This document shows positions 32,506-43,678 of a stretch of DNA of 64,000 bases, piece after piece; the first letter of the stretch is position 1; every line of letters begins with the position of its first letter. The notes beneath the pieces are model-generated. The model was given only the letters and a program-made list of their open reading frames with translations, was not told the origin of the DNA and did no database searches. The stretch spans positions 1-64,000 of the forward strand of contig JAHLKC010000077.1 of assembly GCA_025449115.1 (NCBI GenBank), written 5' to 3'. Origin of the DNA: Chytridium lagenaria. Taxonomy: Eukaryota; Chytridiomycota; Chytridiomycetes; Chytridiales; Chytridiaceae. Position numbers and translations under genes: made by a program.

Positions 32506-33169
32506 GTAATAAATAAGCAAATAACAAAATTCACCTTTTTATGTCCGACCTCTAATTAATCTTTTTATTTATTAACAGTAGTTGTTGTAATTATAATAAT
32601 TATTGTACTTATTTTTAAACTCCCTTTTACTCAGTAACCCCTTCAACAGTCTAATAAAATAAATGTAGTCAAACTTACACTACGCTACATTACACTGCTA
32701 GTAGTGACATTACAACCTACACTAGTGAGTGACATTATACCACACTACACTACACTGCATGACACTAGTGACATTACACTACATTACACTACTCCACTGC
32801 ATGACATTACATAGTAGTAGGAAATGACACTACACCCAGTAGGTTACTCTACTAATAACTAGGTGGTATACTACTCTACACCCACATGCATTTGAATGTC
32901 CTCTGAATTATTATTTAACATCGGGAATTAAAATAAAATGAATAATTCATTAAATAAATAAATAATAAGAGTTGTCCCACCCAAAAAGACAAATTTTGTT
33001 AATGCAAATTTAATTTCTTCATTATTTTAATAATAATTGAATTCAGATTCATTCAACCACCGACTTCCTTCTTCTTCTTACTTCCGTCTCTGCCTCATCA
33101 ACCTCTTTCTCAAACACCTCTTACAACCCCACCCCCTCCACACACACACACACACACACACTCTCAAAT
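32506..33169. other. Intergenic with degenerate ACTACA satellite
   Basis: At about 32665-32890 there are many imperfect copies of short TACACTAC, ACATTACAC and CTAGTGACATTACA units. The rest is AT-rich. A (CA)n microsatellite at 33139-33160 sits just before the profilin start codon, probably in its 5' UTR. Confidence 0.7.
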
Positions 33170-34119
33170 ATGAGCTGGCAGGCGTACGTTGACTCCAACC
33201 TCGTTGGTACCGGAAAGGTTTGTTTCCACATCTCATCCAAACATTCATCCATGCGCGCTTCATTTATTCCACTGCCCCATACCATCATCCTTTTTTGTTT
33301 CTCACAACTTGAGCTGCTCGTCATGCAACTCGCGACCGTCTTTTGCACCTAGCTTCTCGCAGATCATACCTTCTACTCAGATCCCAAAACTGACCCTCTT
33401 TAACTTTTTCCACTAAATAACCAAATCCATGCAGATCGCAAAGGCCGCCATCCATGGCCATGACGGCTCCCTCTGGGCCACCTCCAAGGGCTTCAGCGTA
33501 AGTCCATTTCATCATTCACATTCATCCATGCACACCACGCCCCGTCTCTATCCCATCAACTGATCAGATTCCGGGTTGAGGAAGTGCTGGCTTATATTCT
33601 TGCATGCAACCAACCATGAAATTGCAGCAGGGCAAATTTCAATTGGAAAAAATCAAAAAATCTTGCCTTCTCAACGGCTAACCTATTGTAACGTTTAGAT
33701 CTCCACCGCTGAGGCTCAGAACCTTTCCAAGGCCTTCAAGGACCCCTCTGGTATCCGTGCCGGTGGTCTTCACCTTGGTGGCGTCAAGTACTTTACCCTC
33801 AGGGCCGATGACCGTAGTATCTACTCTAAGAAGGTAAAGATCTCAAACACGCGTGCTCATAAGTTTTCTTGTTATTTTTGGTTCTGTGAACGATATTATC
33901 GTGATACTAATATCTTTTAGGACGCCACTGGTGCCATTGCTGTGAAGACAAAGCAGGCCATCCTCATCGGTATCTACGACGAGAGCACACAGCCCGGTGA
34001 GGCCACCAAGGTTGTGGAGGCTCTTGCGGATTACCTTATCAGTGTCAGCTACGTGAGTTAAAAAAACAAAATCTTTTCACTTTGACGTATATCAACTGAC
34101 TTTTTTTTTTTTTTAGTAA
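33170..34119 (+). CDS. PFY1: Profilin
   Basis: Profilin binds actin monomers, poly-proline and phosphoinositides, and feeds formin-driven actin assembly. Exons are 33170-33217, 33435-33497, 33699-33833 and 33921-34052, with the stop codon alone in a fifth exon (34117-34119); all introns are GT-AG. The protein is 126 residues, normal for the family. Landmarks are the N-terminal [16 protein letters not shown], the [14 protein letters not shown] block, HLGGVKYF with RADDRSIY, and the C-terminal helix [12 protein letters not shown]. If the last intron is not removed, translation adds two residues before a stop. It converges on the sugar-transporter gene. Confidence 0.97.
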
Positions 34120-34739
34120 ATCATCCCTATTTTTTTGCTGGAAACCCGTTCTGGACCTTTGTAGGAGGATATGGAAAGGGATGGGGTATGGGCTTGTATG
34201 ATACCCCCCCCGCCCTTTGCTCATGTAGTTTGGACTCTTTTATTTTTGCCGTATTGTGTGTGATTCACTCGATCATGTGATAAGTTTGCCCTCGTTCCCC
34301 CTTTTTATCTTTTTTTTTTTTGATGACGAATTTTCTCCAAAAAAAATATACTCTGTCATCGCACTATGAATTGATGGATATTATCTTTATTGTGTGGAAT
34401 AGGACGGATCCTTTTTTTATGGCCTGTGGAGTAAGTGGCTTTTTTGAGAATACGAAGGACTGCATTTTTTATACACTATTTGTATAGATGGCATAGGTGC
34501 GTGTGGCAATAATGTAGATGGTTTTATATGTGTGTGATTTCAACCTTTGGAAAAAAGTTGAAACTAGCTTCGTAAAAAGTCGTTTATTGAGGCATCAATA
34601 TAAATCAAACACAATGAGCCTAAACTAAAATTACAAATTATGAAGGAAATCGAGCATATTCCCTCTCCTATATATTAAATGAAAAAAGAGAGAAAAAGAT
34701 ACCGGGGTCATCTTAATGAGACGCTTCAATCGTCCACCG
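34120..34739. other. Intergenic between convergent genes
   Basis: T-rich downstream sequence of profilin followed by the end of the sugar-transporter gene. No additional gene or RNA was recognised. Confidence 0.6.
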
Positions 34740-36417
34740 TTAAAACAAAGTGAAGAACAATAAATGGGTTGATTGATAGAAAAACAAAAAAATAAGATAA
34801 AACTGTTGTAAAGAGAAAAGGGGTTGGGGACATGACCAAATAGAAGAAGAAGAAAGCACCAAAAAAAAACTACCATCCGACGGTTCAAGGTTTTTCGGCT
34901 TTATCTTCGCCTCCACTCTTACATAACTAAGATCCACCACAGGTTTAGGCGCAGGCTTATCGGGTAACCCATACATATGTGTTGCTATCGACAAAACATC
35001 AGCGGGGTTAAAAATAAAAAGGTGGGGTTTTACCGTAAAGCACCATCCCAGCGCCAACCGTGAATTGAACGGATATCACGAAATCAAACAAAAAGACAGA
35101 CGCGATGGCTGAGAGAATGATCGAAATGGAGGTGGCGAACCCTTTGAGGATGTTGTCGGCGTACTGGAGGGGGGTAGATTAGCAAGGATTTCGGGAATGG
35201 CACGGGGGCTTTTTTTTTTACCTTGACGACAAGAGCCACAATGAGACCGCCGATGGCTTGACAGAGAATAGCGCCCCATGTCCAGGCGGTGTAGCCTTGG
35301 AAGAAACCGTCTGCGGCGACTTTCTTACCGTCTTTCAGCATGACTGTCAAACATATTAGAAATTGTTTCAAGTAAAAAAAAAAGTAATTTGTGCGAGCAA
35401 AGAGATATTCTTACCTCCGATGAAGAATCCAGGAAGAAGACTGTAAAAGCTGGGAAACAGATACAATGTCAGCATAACATTTAAAACTTTAACATCCTCA
35501 CCTAAGTTGCACATTTCTCAACCACAACGACGCTTTTGATCCCTTCAATACCTTCTCAAACCTATCCCCAATTTAAAATCTCCAATCGTCTTCAAACGCA
35601 AAAAAGACTCACCAAAACCCCGGCAAGTCCTGACAAAACACACGCAACACCCACAGCAATCAATCCCACAAATTGTTCCACCCCAGATTTATCATTAGAG
35701 TTATCGCCCTTCTTAGGATCAGATGAAAGTTGCACCATGGCAATGCCGGCTGTGAGAAGAAAGAGGGATCCCCATTTAAAAGCGGAAAGGGTTTTACGAA
35801 GCATCCAGACGGAGAAGAGGGCGGTGGTGAGAATCTTCATTTGGTAGGTAACCTGTGAATAGGAATAAAATAAACGTTACGTGATGTCCTTTTTTTTCGC
35901 TTCCCTAAAATGATGCACGAACCTGAAACGTAGCTGGATCCAAATTCTTCACAGCAAGGTACTGCAAGTTATTCTGCAAAACATCTTCTCATGGCATTAG
36001 AAAAATATTCCCTCTGCATACAGACGAAAGAAAACCCACATAACGCCGCAGGAACCATCATCTTAAATGAATCGGAATTCCGTCCAAACAAATCCGAAAG
36101 TACTTTTGCGATCGTGACCCTTTGTGTTTTCCCTTCCTCCATCACGTAAACTACAAGACAGATGACGAGTTTCAGAAGCTCGCACATCACGACCGCCGTG
36201 GACGCCAGGTAATCTTTTTGATCAGGTTCTTTGATTTGAGAGTATTTCATCACGATGACTTTTGGGAGGTTAGAAATGAAGGGTCTCGGGGTGGTTGGTT
36301 ACCGAGCATGGAGTTCTGGGAATAAAGGGGGTTAGAAATGACGATGATCATGAGGTAGGAATGGGTTACCTGCACCACTAGAGTGACGAGAGAGATGTAG
36401 GAGAGGGGAATCCCCAT
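34740..36417 (-). CDS. Nucleotide-sugar transporter (SLC35A type)
   Basis: A ten-helix antiporter that brings a UDP-sugar into the Golgi or ER lumen in exchange for UMP. Exons on the minus strand are 36370-36417, a 13-nt microexon 36303-36315, 36040-36258, 35923-35973, 35613-35852, 35502-35561, 35415-35449, 35222-35343, 35034-35163 and a last one from 34984. Landmarks: LASTAVVMCELLK, NNLQYLAVKNLDPATFQ, VTYQMKILTTALFS, FEKVLKGSKASLWLRNVQL, GFFQGYTAWTWGAI and KYADNILKGFATSISIILS. The 3' exon carries MYGLPDKPAPKP; its end is unclear. Two junctions (after 36040 and 35613) are off by one base, probably sequencing errors. It could carry UDP-galactose or UDP-GlcNAc; the sequence does not decide. Confidence 0.9.
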
Positions 36418-36604
36418 AACGCCGGCGGTGTGGTCATTGTGGATGGGATGCGGTCTCAGAAGGTGACTTCGAAAGGGAACGAACGGAGCCTTGTTCAGGA
36501 ACGCAAATATATAGCACCAGAAATAGAATTTTTCAGCCCAGGTCGAAAGTGATATTGGCCACGGGGAAAGAAAAAAAATTGAACGAAACCCCCTTCCCTC
36601 AACC

Positions 36605-37698
36605 ATGTCCTCATCAGAGTCCCCGTCCCTCCCGTTCCAGCATCCTCTGCCAATATCATCTATGGTTTAATCGGATTCCTCACCCTCATCCTTCTTCTCC
36701 GATCAACAGTTCTCACCCGTATCCGCGCCGCTTCCCTCGCCTCCAAAAAGGCGAAATCGCCGTACTTTACGGCTCACCTCCAAAAAGCGCAATATGAAGA
36801 ATTGGCCGAGATGTATTCTCCTGAAGATGAACATGGATTGAAGATTTTGACGAGTGCGCTTGTGAGACGGGCGATGGTGGATGTGCAGAGGATTTGGCAG
36901 ATTAGGGAGGAGAAACCGAGTTTGCAGGGACTTGTGAGAACTGGGGTGCTTGGAGAGGATATGATGGAGAAGATTACAGAGGCGGAGAAGGAGTTGGAGG
37001 TTGAGGTTCAAGAGGTTTGTGTTGCAGTTTCTTGTTTGGTTATGTTGGTTGGGGGTTTATAGTTTGGGTTAGTACCTTTGGGGATGGGAAGGACATGATT
37101 AGTTTCTTTGATCTTGATCCTGGGGGGGGTTTCCGACTTGATCGCGGAGTATTGAGTGTTCCAGCTCATTAGTCGAGACTAAGGGCGCTTATTTGATGTT
37201 CTGGAGTTGTTCCGTTTGCGATCATCCCGTCCTCATTTAGGAGGATCGCTATGGCGCATCTTCGAGTTCATATGGATATTTCTACATTTTTAACCTCCCA
37301 CCTGATCTGCATGGCATCTTCTCTAACTTTTCCCCAATTATCTCTAACTCCCAATTTCCAGCTCATCACTGAAGCCGACATGTACAAACCCGGATGGGGT
37401 AAGACCATTTTCCAAGAAGCGACCACCTTTATGCAAGCCCAAGCGCAACAACTCCAACAAGCCGCTCAACAGCAACAGCAGCGGGGCTGCCCCGGCTACT
37501 TCCCCGGATGCTGCGACGTCACCTACTTCGAATGCTTCGAGCCCTGCTGGGGAGTTGACGAGGGAGGAGTTGGAGGAACGTGCGAGGAAGGCCTGCGCAG
37601 GATTTGTTGGAGGAGGAGGAGAAGGAGAAAATGAGGGCGGAACAGAGGGCGAAAAGTGCTAAGGCGGGAAGGCAAAGGCGGCGCCGAAGAAGAAGTGA
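36605..37698 (+). CDS. SEC66: Sec66/Sec71 subunit of the Sec63 translocation complex
   Basis: Sec66 joins Sec62, Sec63 and Sec72 at the ER translocon for post-translational import. The first ATG is 36605; a one-base break follows within ten codons. An N-terminal membrane segment (IIYGLIGFLTLILLLRST) precedes the conserved cytosolic domain: EDEHGLKILTSALVRRAMVD, RIWQIREEKPSLQGLV and AEKELEVEVQE. An intron (37015-37360) leads to ADMYKPGWGKTIFQEATTFM, matching the family pattern of a WG-TIFQ block after the AEKE helix. A Gln-rich then Lys-rich tail ends at TGA 37696-37698 but needs further frame corrections. It is divergent from the sugar-transporter gene, with 187 bp between starts. Confidence 0.85.
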
Positions 37699-38438
37699 AG
37701 AGGAATGGGTTGATTTAATATGATGACGGATTATTTTTGTTTTCGTTTTCGGTACGAGGCTTTGTGGGGGATCTGGGCGACCACTCTCCTCCTCACACTC
37801 TACTTTTTCTCTTGTGCGTAGATGGAACTCTAAGGGGATTAGAATTTATTTTTTTTTGGTTTTTCATATGTCTCATAGCCACTGTAATGAATGGAACGAA
37901 AAGGTGCAGCAGTTGAATACTGCTTTTCTGGGTTTACCTTTCTCTTGGCATCTCAATGTTTTCTTATTTTCGAGGGTTTTTTCCCCGTGGTTTGGAAACC
38001 CCCCTTTCGTTTTTTTTTGCATGGTTCTTCTATTTCTGTTATCTGGGCTATACCTTTTGATGACGGTGGAAAAGGAAATATATAAATCATGAAACTTTAA
38101 TCTAAACAAACTCCTTTTAAAGTGATTTGAATATGGGAAGTTTCATATTCGCTGGAAGCTGGAGCGTTAGAAAAACAACAGTGGATATTCGAACTGGGTT
38201 GGCTTCGCTTAAACTTTAATATGTACTTGAATTCGTTCATGTGAACTACGTTTTTGATATTTTTACCAACGGCAATTTGCGCAATACGAATCACGTCTAT
38301 ATAATCTATTAATGGAATATCGATCCGATCAATTCATCTCCTTAGAAGCCCGCATTTTAAAAAATTACTTATATTATTTTATATACATAAATCAACTCAC
38401 GAGCATTCCCTTTCTTTTTTCTTTTTTTTTTAAGGAAA
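37699..38438. other. Intergenic between convergent genes
   Basis: Downstream sequence of SEC66 and the LRRC71-like gene, AT-rich with T-runs. Short open frames here have no supporting features. Confidence 0.55.
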
Positions 38439-40911
38439 TCAGCTCTCTTCCTCAAGCACACTATTCCCTTCCTCACTTTCCTCCTCCTCCTTCCGTTCCA
38501 CCATTTTCTCGCCAGACTCTAATTCCACAAACGGATTCCTCGCATTCAACAACCCACACAACAAGGCATAATTTCCGTTCTCTTTATCAAACGCGTTTCC
38601 CTGGAGAAAGAAATGAACAACTCATCAATACCAAAAAAAAATTGGAGGGTTTATCCTTACTTGAAGTGTTAGACGGAAAAGCCCGATAAGGCCTTCTGGT
38701 GTGTTTTCGGAAGATACTTCTTGTTCTTGGAGTGCCTCGAGGAGGGATTTTAAACCAAGTTCTGTGAGATCCGTGTGGGAGAGATTGAGGGTGGTAAGAG
38801 TGCGGTTGCCGAGGACAAACCATTGGCCGTTGTGTTCGAACATGGGTTCGACCGAGGTGTTGATTTCCGGGTTGGGCTGTGAGAGAGAAGAGGGTGTTAA
38901 GTTGTTTTGTTTTTTTTATGTTCGATAAAAGACCGAGCGAGGTCTTTGAGCACAATGTTCAATGCGTGAAAGAAATAACGTGGAATGAAAATGAGATTTC
39001 GGGCGATGAGTCAAATATTTAAACGAATCTTCAATTCGTTCGAATGCACGCCGAAACCATAAAGGGGGGTGGTGTTTGCAGTTTTAAACGAATCATAGCA
39101 CGTTCCATTTAAAAGATATAGCACAGAAAACGTCATCAACCCACCTCCTCCTGCTCCTCCCTCATCTCCTCCACCTTTTCTTCTTCGCTCCCTTAGCCGT
39201 CGTCGCCCCCTTCTTATCCCCCTTCCCCTTCTTCTCTTCCACAGGCGGTGCAGTCCCTTTCCTCGCCCCATTATCCGGTGTCCGTTTCTGTTGCGTCGGA
39301 GGAGGCGCCGCAGGTTCTCCCTTTTTCCAGCCTTAGCCGGTGGCTTTTTCGCGGCAGGGGCGGGTTCTTTCTTATTAAGCATTTCCTCGCTTTTAAGTCT
39401 GAATTTGTTAGTGATATGTGGGAGAGGAAGGTAGGCTACTTTGCTGAGGCGGAGGAGTTGCGACCGTGACTTGTTGGGATGCGGCCCTTGGCTTTTTTAA
39501 CGATAGGGTCCTATAAGAGTTTTAATTAATAACTTTTTTTATTGGAGGGGGTGAGGCTACCTCTTCTTGTTCGCGACGTTGCTTTTCGAGCTCTAGAAGG
39601 GCTTTACGCCTGGATATTATTTCGTCGTGGAGAAGGACAAAGTTGGATAGAACCTGGGTTGTGTGAGATAAGAACGGTGGGGTGGTGGGTCTACCTTGCC
39701 GAGAGATGAAGCACCTTCGTCACCTATGGGGTTGCGACCGAGAGAAAGGTAGGAGAGGGTTTGGTTGAATTTGAGGGCCTGAAGGTGCGTGGAAATTGTG
39801 ACAAGGTTAGGTCTCTGTTCTGTAAGATGTGGAAGGCATGCGAACATGAGGTAACATCAAAGAGTAATAAATTCAATAATGGATGCCAGATTAAAGGTAA
39901 AAGGAAGTAAAGAGAAAAGAAGCAACAAAGTCAATTGCAACACCCAAAACCCCTTTGAATCCATGCGCCATCACTGCGCCAAATGGAAAAAGAGTTCAAG
40001 AGAATAAAACAAAGACCCTCATTACCTCCGCGATATCTGCAGCCCCTTCTTTCCCACCGCATTCCCCCAAAGATTTAACCCGTCAACACCCTATTTGTCT
40101 TCAAACGCCGTCGCAATAGCTTTCGCACCGCTATCCCCAATGCGATTCATCCGAAGCGACAGAGACTTGAGGAGGGATTCTTCGTGATGAGATAGGCGTA
40201 GAGATGATCGGGGATGAGAGGGTTTTGGTCGATGGAGAGGGTGCGGACGTTGGAGGAGAGGATGGTGGAGAGGATGAGAGAGAAGTGGGGTTCTTCGAGA
40301 CCGCAGTTCCAGAGACTAGGAGATGGGTTTAGTTTCGGTGAGTTTGGTAAGTGTGGGAAAGGAAGTCACGTGAATATGAGATTGAGACGCGTGGGGAAGT
40401 GGGAGTGAGAACAATCACGAATGAAGGTGTTGTGGGTTGACAACAACTCAAATGAACAGATCACGATAAAAGGTAGAAATTTTAAGTAGGTTACAGGGAA
40501 AATAGCGAAAGTTGGATGTAAAATCACGAGTTTGAGTAGAGTTTGAGCTAAAGGAAGAAACCATTACATTAAGCTATTAATCGAATGATAGTTGGCAATA
40601 CCATCGACAATGCCTCCACAACCTTCACGCCGACTTTCCAGCCCCTCATCTCCACTCTCCACAACTCGTCCTCTTCATCCACCTCCACACAAATTGTCGG
40701 TCTAAACCGGTACCTCGATTTATACACTTGCTCATGGGGTTCCTCTGTGTCGGCTTCTTCTGGTAAGGGTGTTGAGAGACGCGGAGCTGGTATGGGAGGC
40801 AGCGGAAACGGGATGCGGAGGATCGAGGGGACGGGATGTGGAGCTTTTTACAGGAATCGAGGAAATCGGATTCGAAGGTGCCTGTGAGGAGGGGTCGTCT
40901 TCAGTGGTCAT
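38439..40911 (-). CDS. LRRC71: Leucine-rich-repeat protein, LRRC71-like (cilium-associated)
   Basis: Minus-strand, multi-exon. From the N-terminus (ATG at 40911): TFESDFLDSCKKLHIPSP (one base out of frame with the ATG), RFRPTICVEVDEED and EMRGWKVGVKVVEALSMVLP (40595-40720). LRR segments follow: ILSTILSSNVRTLSIDQNPL (about 40230-40290), SLRMNRIGDSGAKAIATAF and NQTLSYLSLGRNPIGDEGA. Next are LLHDEIISRRKALLELEKQR (about 39560-39640), a Lys/Ala/Pro-rich linker (39130-39400), and a second LRR part (GNRTLTTLNLSHTDLTELGL, about 38770-38830), ending in an acidic tail with stop at 38439-38441. This LRR / RR-LLE / Lys-rich / LRR layout is that of LRRC71, found in organisms with motile cilia. Exon borders are only partly resolved. 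The assignment rests on remembered family architecture. Confidence 0.68.
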
Positions 40912-41003
40912 GGTGGGTTGACAAGGGAGATGTGTTGGGTCGGAATTTTAGGGTGTGTGACGTTTGTAAGAAAAGTTTGGGATTTTTGATTCAAAGACGA
41001 AGG

Positions 41004-41785
41004 ATGGTGAGTTTGAGGGATGATGTTGGATGAGTGGTGACGGATGGGGTGGGGGTTGGGTACGGGTGTAGGGATGTTAGGGGGGGAGTTATGGAGAATG
41101 GGTGCGATGGATGAATGAAAAATGCTAATGATGTCTTGGATTATAGGCCTCAACTGCAGCTTTTGATGAGTCCGCTCAGGTCGTCACCCGATTCCCCGAT
41201 GCCTCGTCCATCACGTCCTACGTGACCTCGTCTGCCGTCATCTCCGCGGTGATTCTGTGTATGTGACTCTTTATCAAACCTGTTTAAAGGATCTTAAAAA
41301 AAAAGAGTGAATGGCGAGACTGATCGTTTTATTTGTGGGCAGACCTTTACAGCAGTACTTTTGGTCTTAACGTCATCTCCAACTTACCTATCGTGATCAT
41401 TGTCTCTGGCCTCGTCGTTGCTGGTCTCTCCGTTGCCTACAGCAACTCCACCTACACTACGTAAGCTTACCTCCGTCTTTCTGATTATTAAACTCACACT
41501 TTCCCTTCCAGTCGGATCTCTTACCACAAGGCCGACAAGCTTGACGGCAGTGTCGCCTCAAAGAAGACGCTCACCCAAGCCGAAGAGACTGCTCGCACAG
41601 GAACCATCAAGACGGCATCCGTCTACTACTCGATCTTTTTCGTGAACGGCTTCTTCTTTGTCTTGTTTGTGTTGTTCACTTTGGGTGTGACTTCGAATAT
41701 CCCGGCTGTTTACAAGTACGCGGTGACGGCTTTGTTGCCGCCTACTATTTTGGTGTTTTTGACGGAGCCGTCATCTTTGAAGTAG
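41004..41785 (+). CDS. SSR3: Translocon-associated protein subunit gamma (TRAP-gamma)
   Basis: TRAP-gamma is a four-helix ER membrane subunit of the translocon-associated complex next to Sec61. Exon 1 is only the ATG (41004-41006, followed by GTGAGT). Exons 41147-41258, 41343-41460 and 41512-41785 follow with correct phases, giving 168 residues. Two hydrophobic segments (SAVISAVILYLYS; IVIIVSGLVVAGLSVAY) precede a charged loop (HKADKLDGSVASKKTLTQAE). Two more follow (YSIFFVNGFFFVLFVLFTLG; YAVTALLPPTILVFL). The paired-helix/charged-loop/paired-helix layout and the SIFFVNGFFFV block agree with SSR3. Its start lies 92 bp from that of the LRRC71-like gene. Confidence 0.8.
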
Positions 41786-42779
41786 ATTTATATATTTTCT
41801 CTCCTTCTTTTGATTTTGGGAGAGGCCGAGGGCTTGTTCGATATTTTGGTCTTGGGGACCCCTTCGCTTTTCTTGATTTTGTAATGAGAACCGAATACAC
41901 TTGTTTTTGGCTTGTATTTTATACTGTTTTGTTGTGTGAAAATGTATAGGAGAGGGCATCTAGTGGATGGGGTTCACTGCAGGTATGACTTTTTTCTTTA
42001 ACGATTACCCTTATTAGAGTTTAGTCGTGGTTGTCGCTCCTACAAAAGAAGACTACGGAAAGCATTGAATGATAATAATCAACACCTATTATGTGTATAG
42101 AGGCTCTTGCGCGGTTTATTGAAATAATTACGGGATCAGTTCTTTGGGAATTGATGTTCCTCAAATTAAAAAGTTTGCGGCCAATGTGTTGTTTCAAGCC
42201 TTCTTTTTAGATTTTTGGATTAACAATCATTGAATTTCATGGTTTATTAGTGACTATACTCTCTCTCTGTCTTAAATAAATGAAAATTTCGAGACCATTT
42301 TTGAACATGGTTGCTTTTGTAGGTGTGAAGATAGCTGATTTTATCTTCGCTAAACGGGTGACGCGTATTTTTTATTTTTAAAAAGGATTCTTAATGTGTT
42401 CTTATTTCGCCAATGTTTTGTAATAGAATGATACGTAACTTGCTGCAAGATAAATGATTAACGCGTTTTTTTTAGCTGGTGATGTGTTGAATGTTTTATA
42501 ATTCTTTTGGTTGATGTGTATGTAAAAAAAAGAGTTTCATTGCGAGAATGATTTCCCTGCTGCAACGCTCCCCTTCCTGAACGAAAACACCTGCTTATCA
42601 CTCCTACAGAAAAAGAACAAAAAATAAATTAACAAAACGTTAAAGCATCATTAGATTATCGCATACCTGAAATGTCTGATAACATGATGTTGTGACGTAT
42701 TCGCTTCATCAAATAACTAGATTGGGAGGGAGGGTTAGGGTTAAAATCATTTACGGTAGTATGGAGGTTTACTTTAAAT
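41786..42779. other. Intergenic, AT-rich
   Basis: About 1 kb with no gene recognised. It likely holds the SSR3 3' UTR at the left. Confidence 0.55.
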
Positions 42780-43678
42780 TCAAGTTTGCGGCCATGGTTT
42801 GACCGAGTTTCCGGGAGTCTCTATTTGGAGTTGTGAGATATAACGAGATGGTTTGGTGGGAGGGGGCTCTACGTCAACGTTTTTGGAGGTTCCTGAAAGT
42901 CGACGACTATCAATTTGGTAGCCGTTTAATACGAGATGGTATATTTAGCTTGGCCTGTTGGATGTGGGGGGTTAAATTTTTGGAATTTGGGAAGGGTTAG
43001 AGTTTACCGGATCGTACTTCTCGGCGAAGGCGAATGTATATGTTGTAGAATTCTGTTGTTAGTGTAAAAAAAAAGAGCTGTGAGATGGGTATGAAATTGC
43101 GAGGAGATGGTGAAGAAGCGGGGGTGGGATGGAAGCACTGGAGCGGGGAAAAAAAAGGGGGACCTCACCTCCTCTCACATGTACTTTTTTGGTTATGGGC
43201 AAACATGTATTCCTTTTGACTCGGAAGCAAAGTGTAATACCGTGTATCTTTGTAATTCCATATTCCTGATAACGACACGACCATGACGAGGAAGGGTAAG
43301 ATGAAGAAAGCCTAAGAGATATAAGGCATAGGGAATGTAATGATGGTGGTGGGTGCGTACGTTTCTAACAAGACCTTGAGCTATCCAGAAGATGATCATG
43401 CCGCAGGATAAAACGAAACCTGCGAGTGAGATGAAGAGGGCGGTGTATCTTCGGAGAATTGGAGGGCTGTTGTTAACGTAATATTAGTTGTGAATAAAAA
43501 GGGATAAGAAAGCAAAACATAAAGACGATAAACTAAGATAACAAAGAAGGTGATGATGAATTACCTTGTGACTGTATAACCTTGAACGGGTAGTAGGGTT
43601 CGCATCTAACTCCTTCTGCAGTACATCCTCTGCAGTTCGTTTAAAGTAATCTTTAATCTCCTTGAAAACGTCCTTCAT
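42780..43678 (-). CDS. Small predicted membrane protein, unidentified
   Basis: Starts MKDVFKEIKDYFKRTAEDVL at 43678; the first exon ends at a GTAATT donor near 43563 (TTRSRLYSHK). After an intron ending in AACAACAG, a second exon encodes a transmembrane helix (ALFISLAGFVLSCGMIIFWI, about 43380-43450). A third stretch after TCTCTTAG may encode another (FFILPFLVMVVSLSGIW, about 43260-43310) and KDTRYYTLLPS. A possible last exon at 42785-42910 reads RRLSGTSKNVDVEPPPTKPS. The two-helix layout faintly recalls TMEM230/DUF872 proteins, but key motifs are missing, so I give no family. The left boundary is tentative. Confidence 0.45.

Noticed and set aside
33139..33160. (CA)n run as a functional promoter element of profilin
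   Set aside because: An ordinary microsatellite; nothing in the sequence shows a regulatory role.
42726..42740. GGGTTAGGGTT as an interstitial telomere repeat
   Set aside because: Only about one and a half units; expected by chance in a G-rich stretch.
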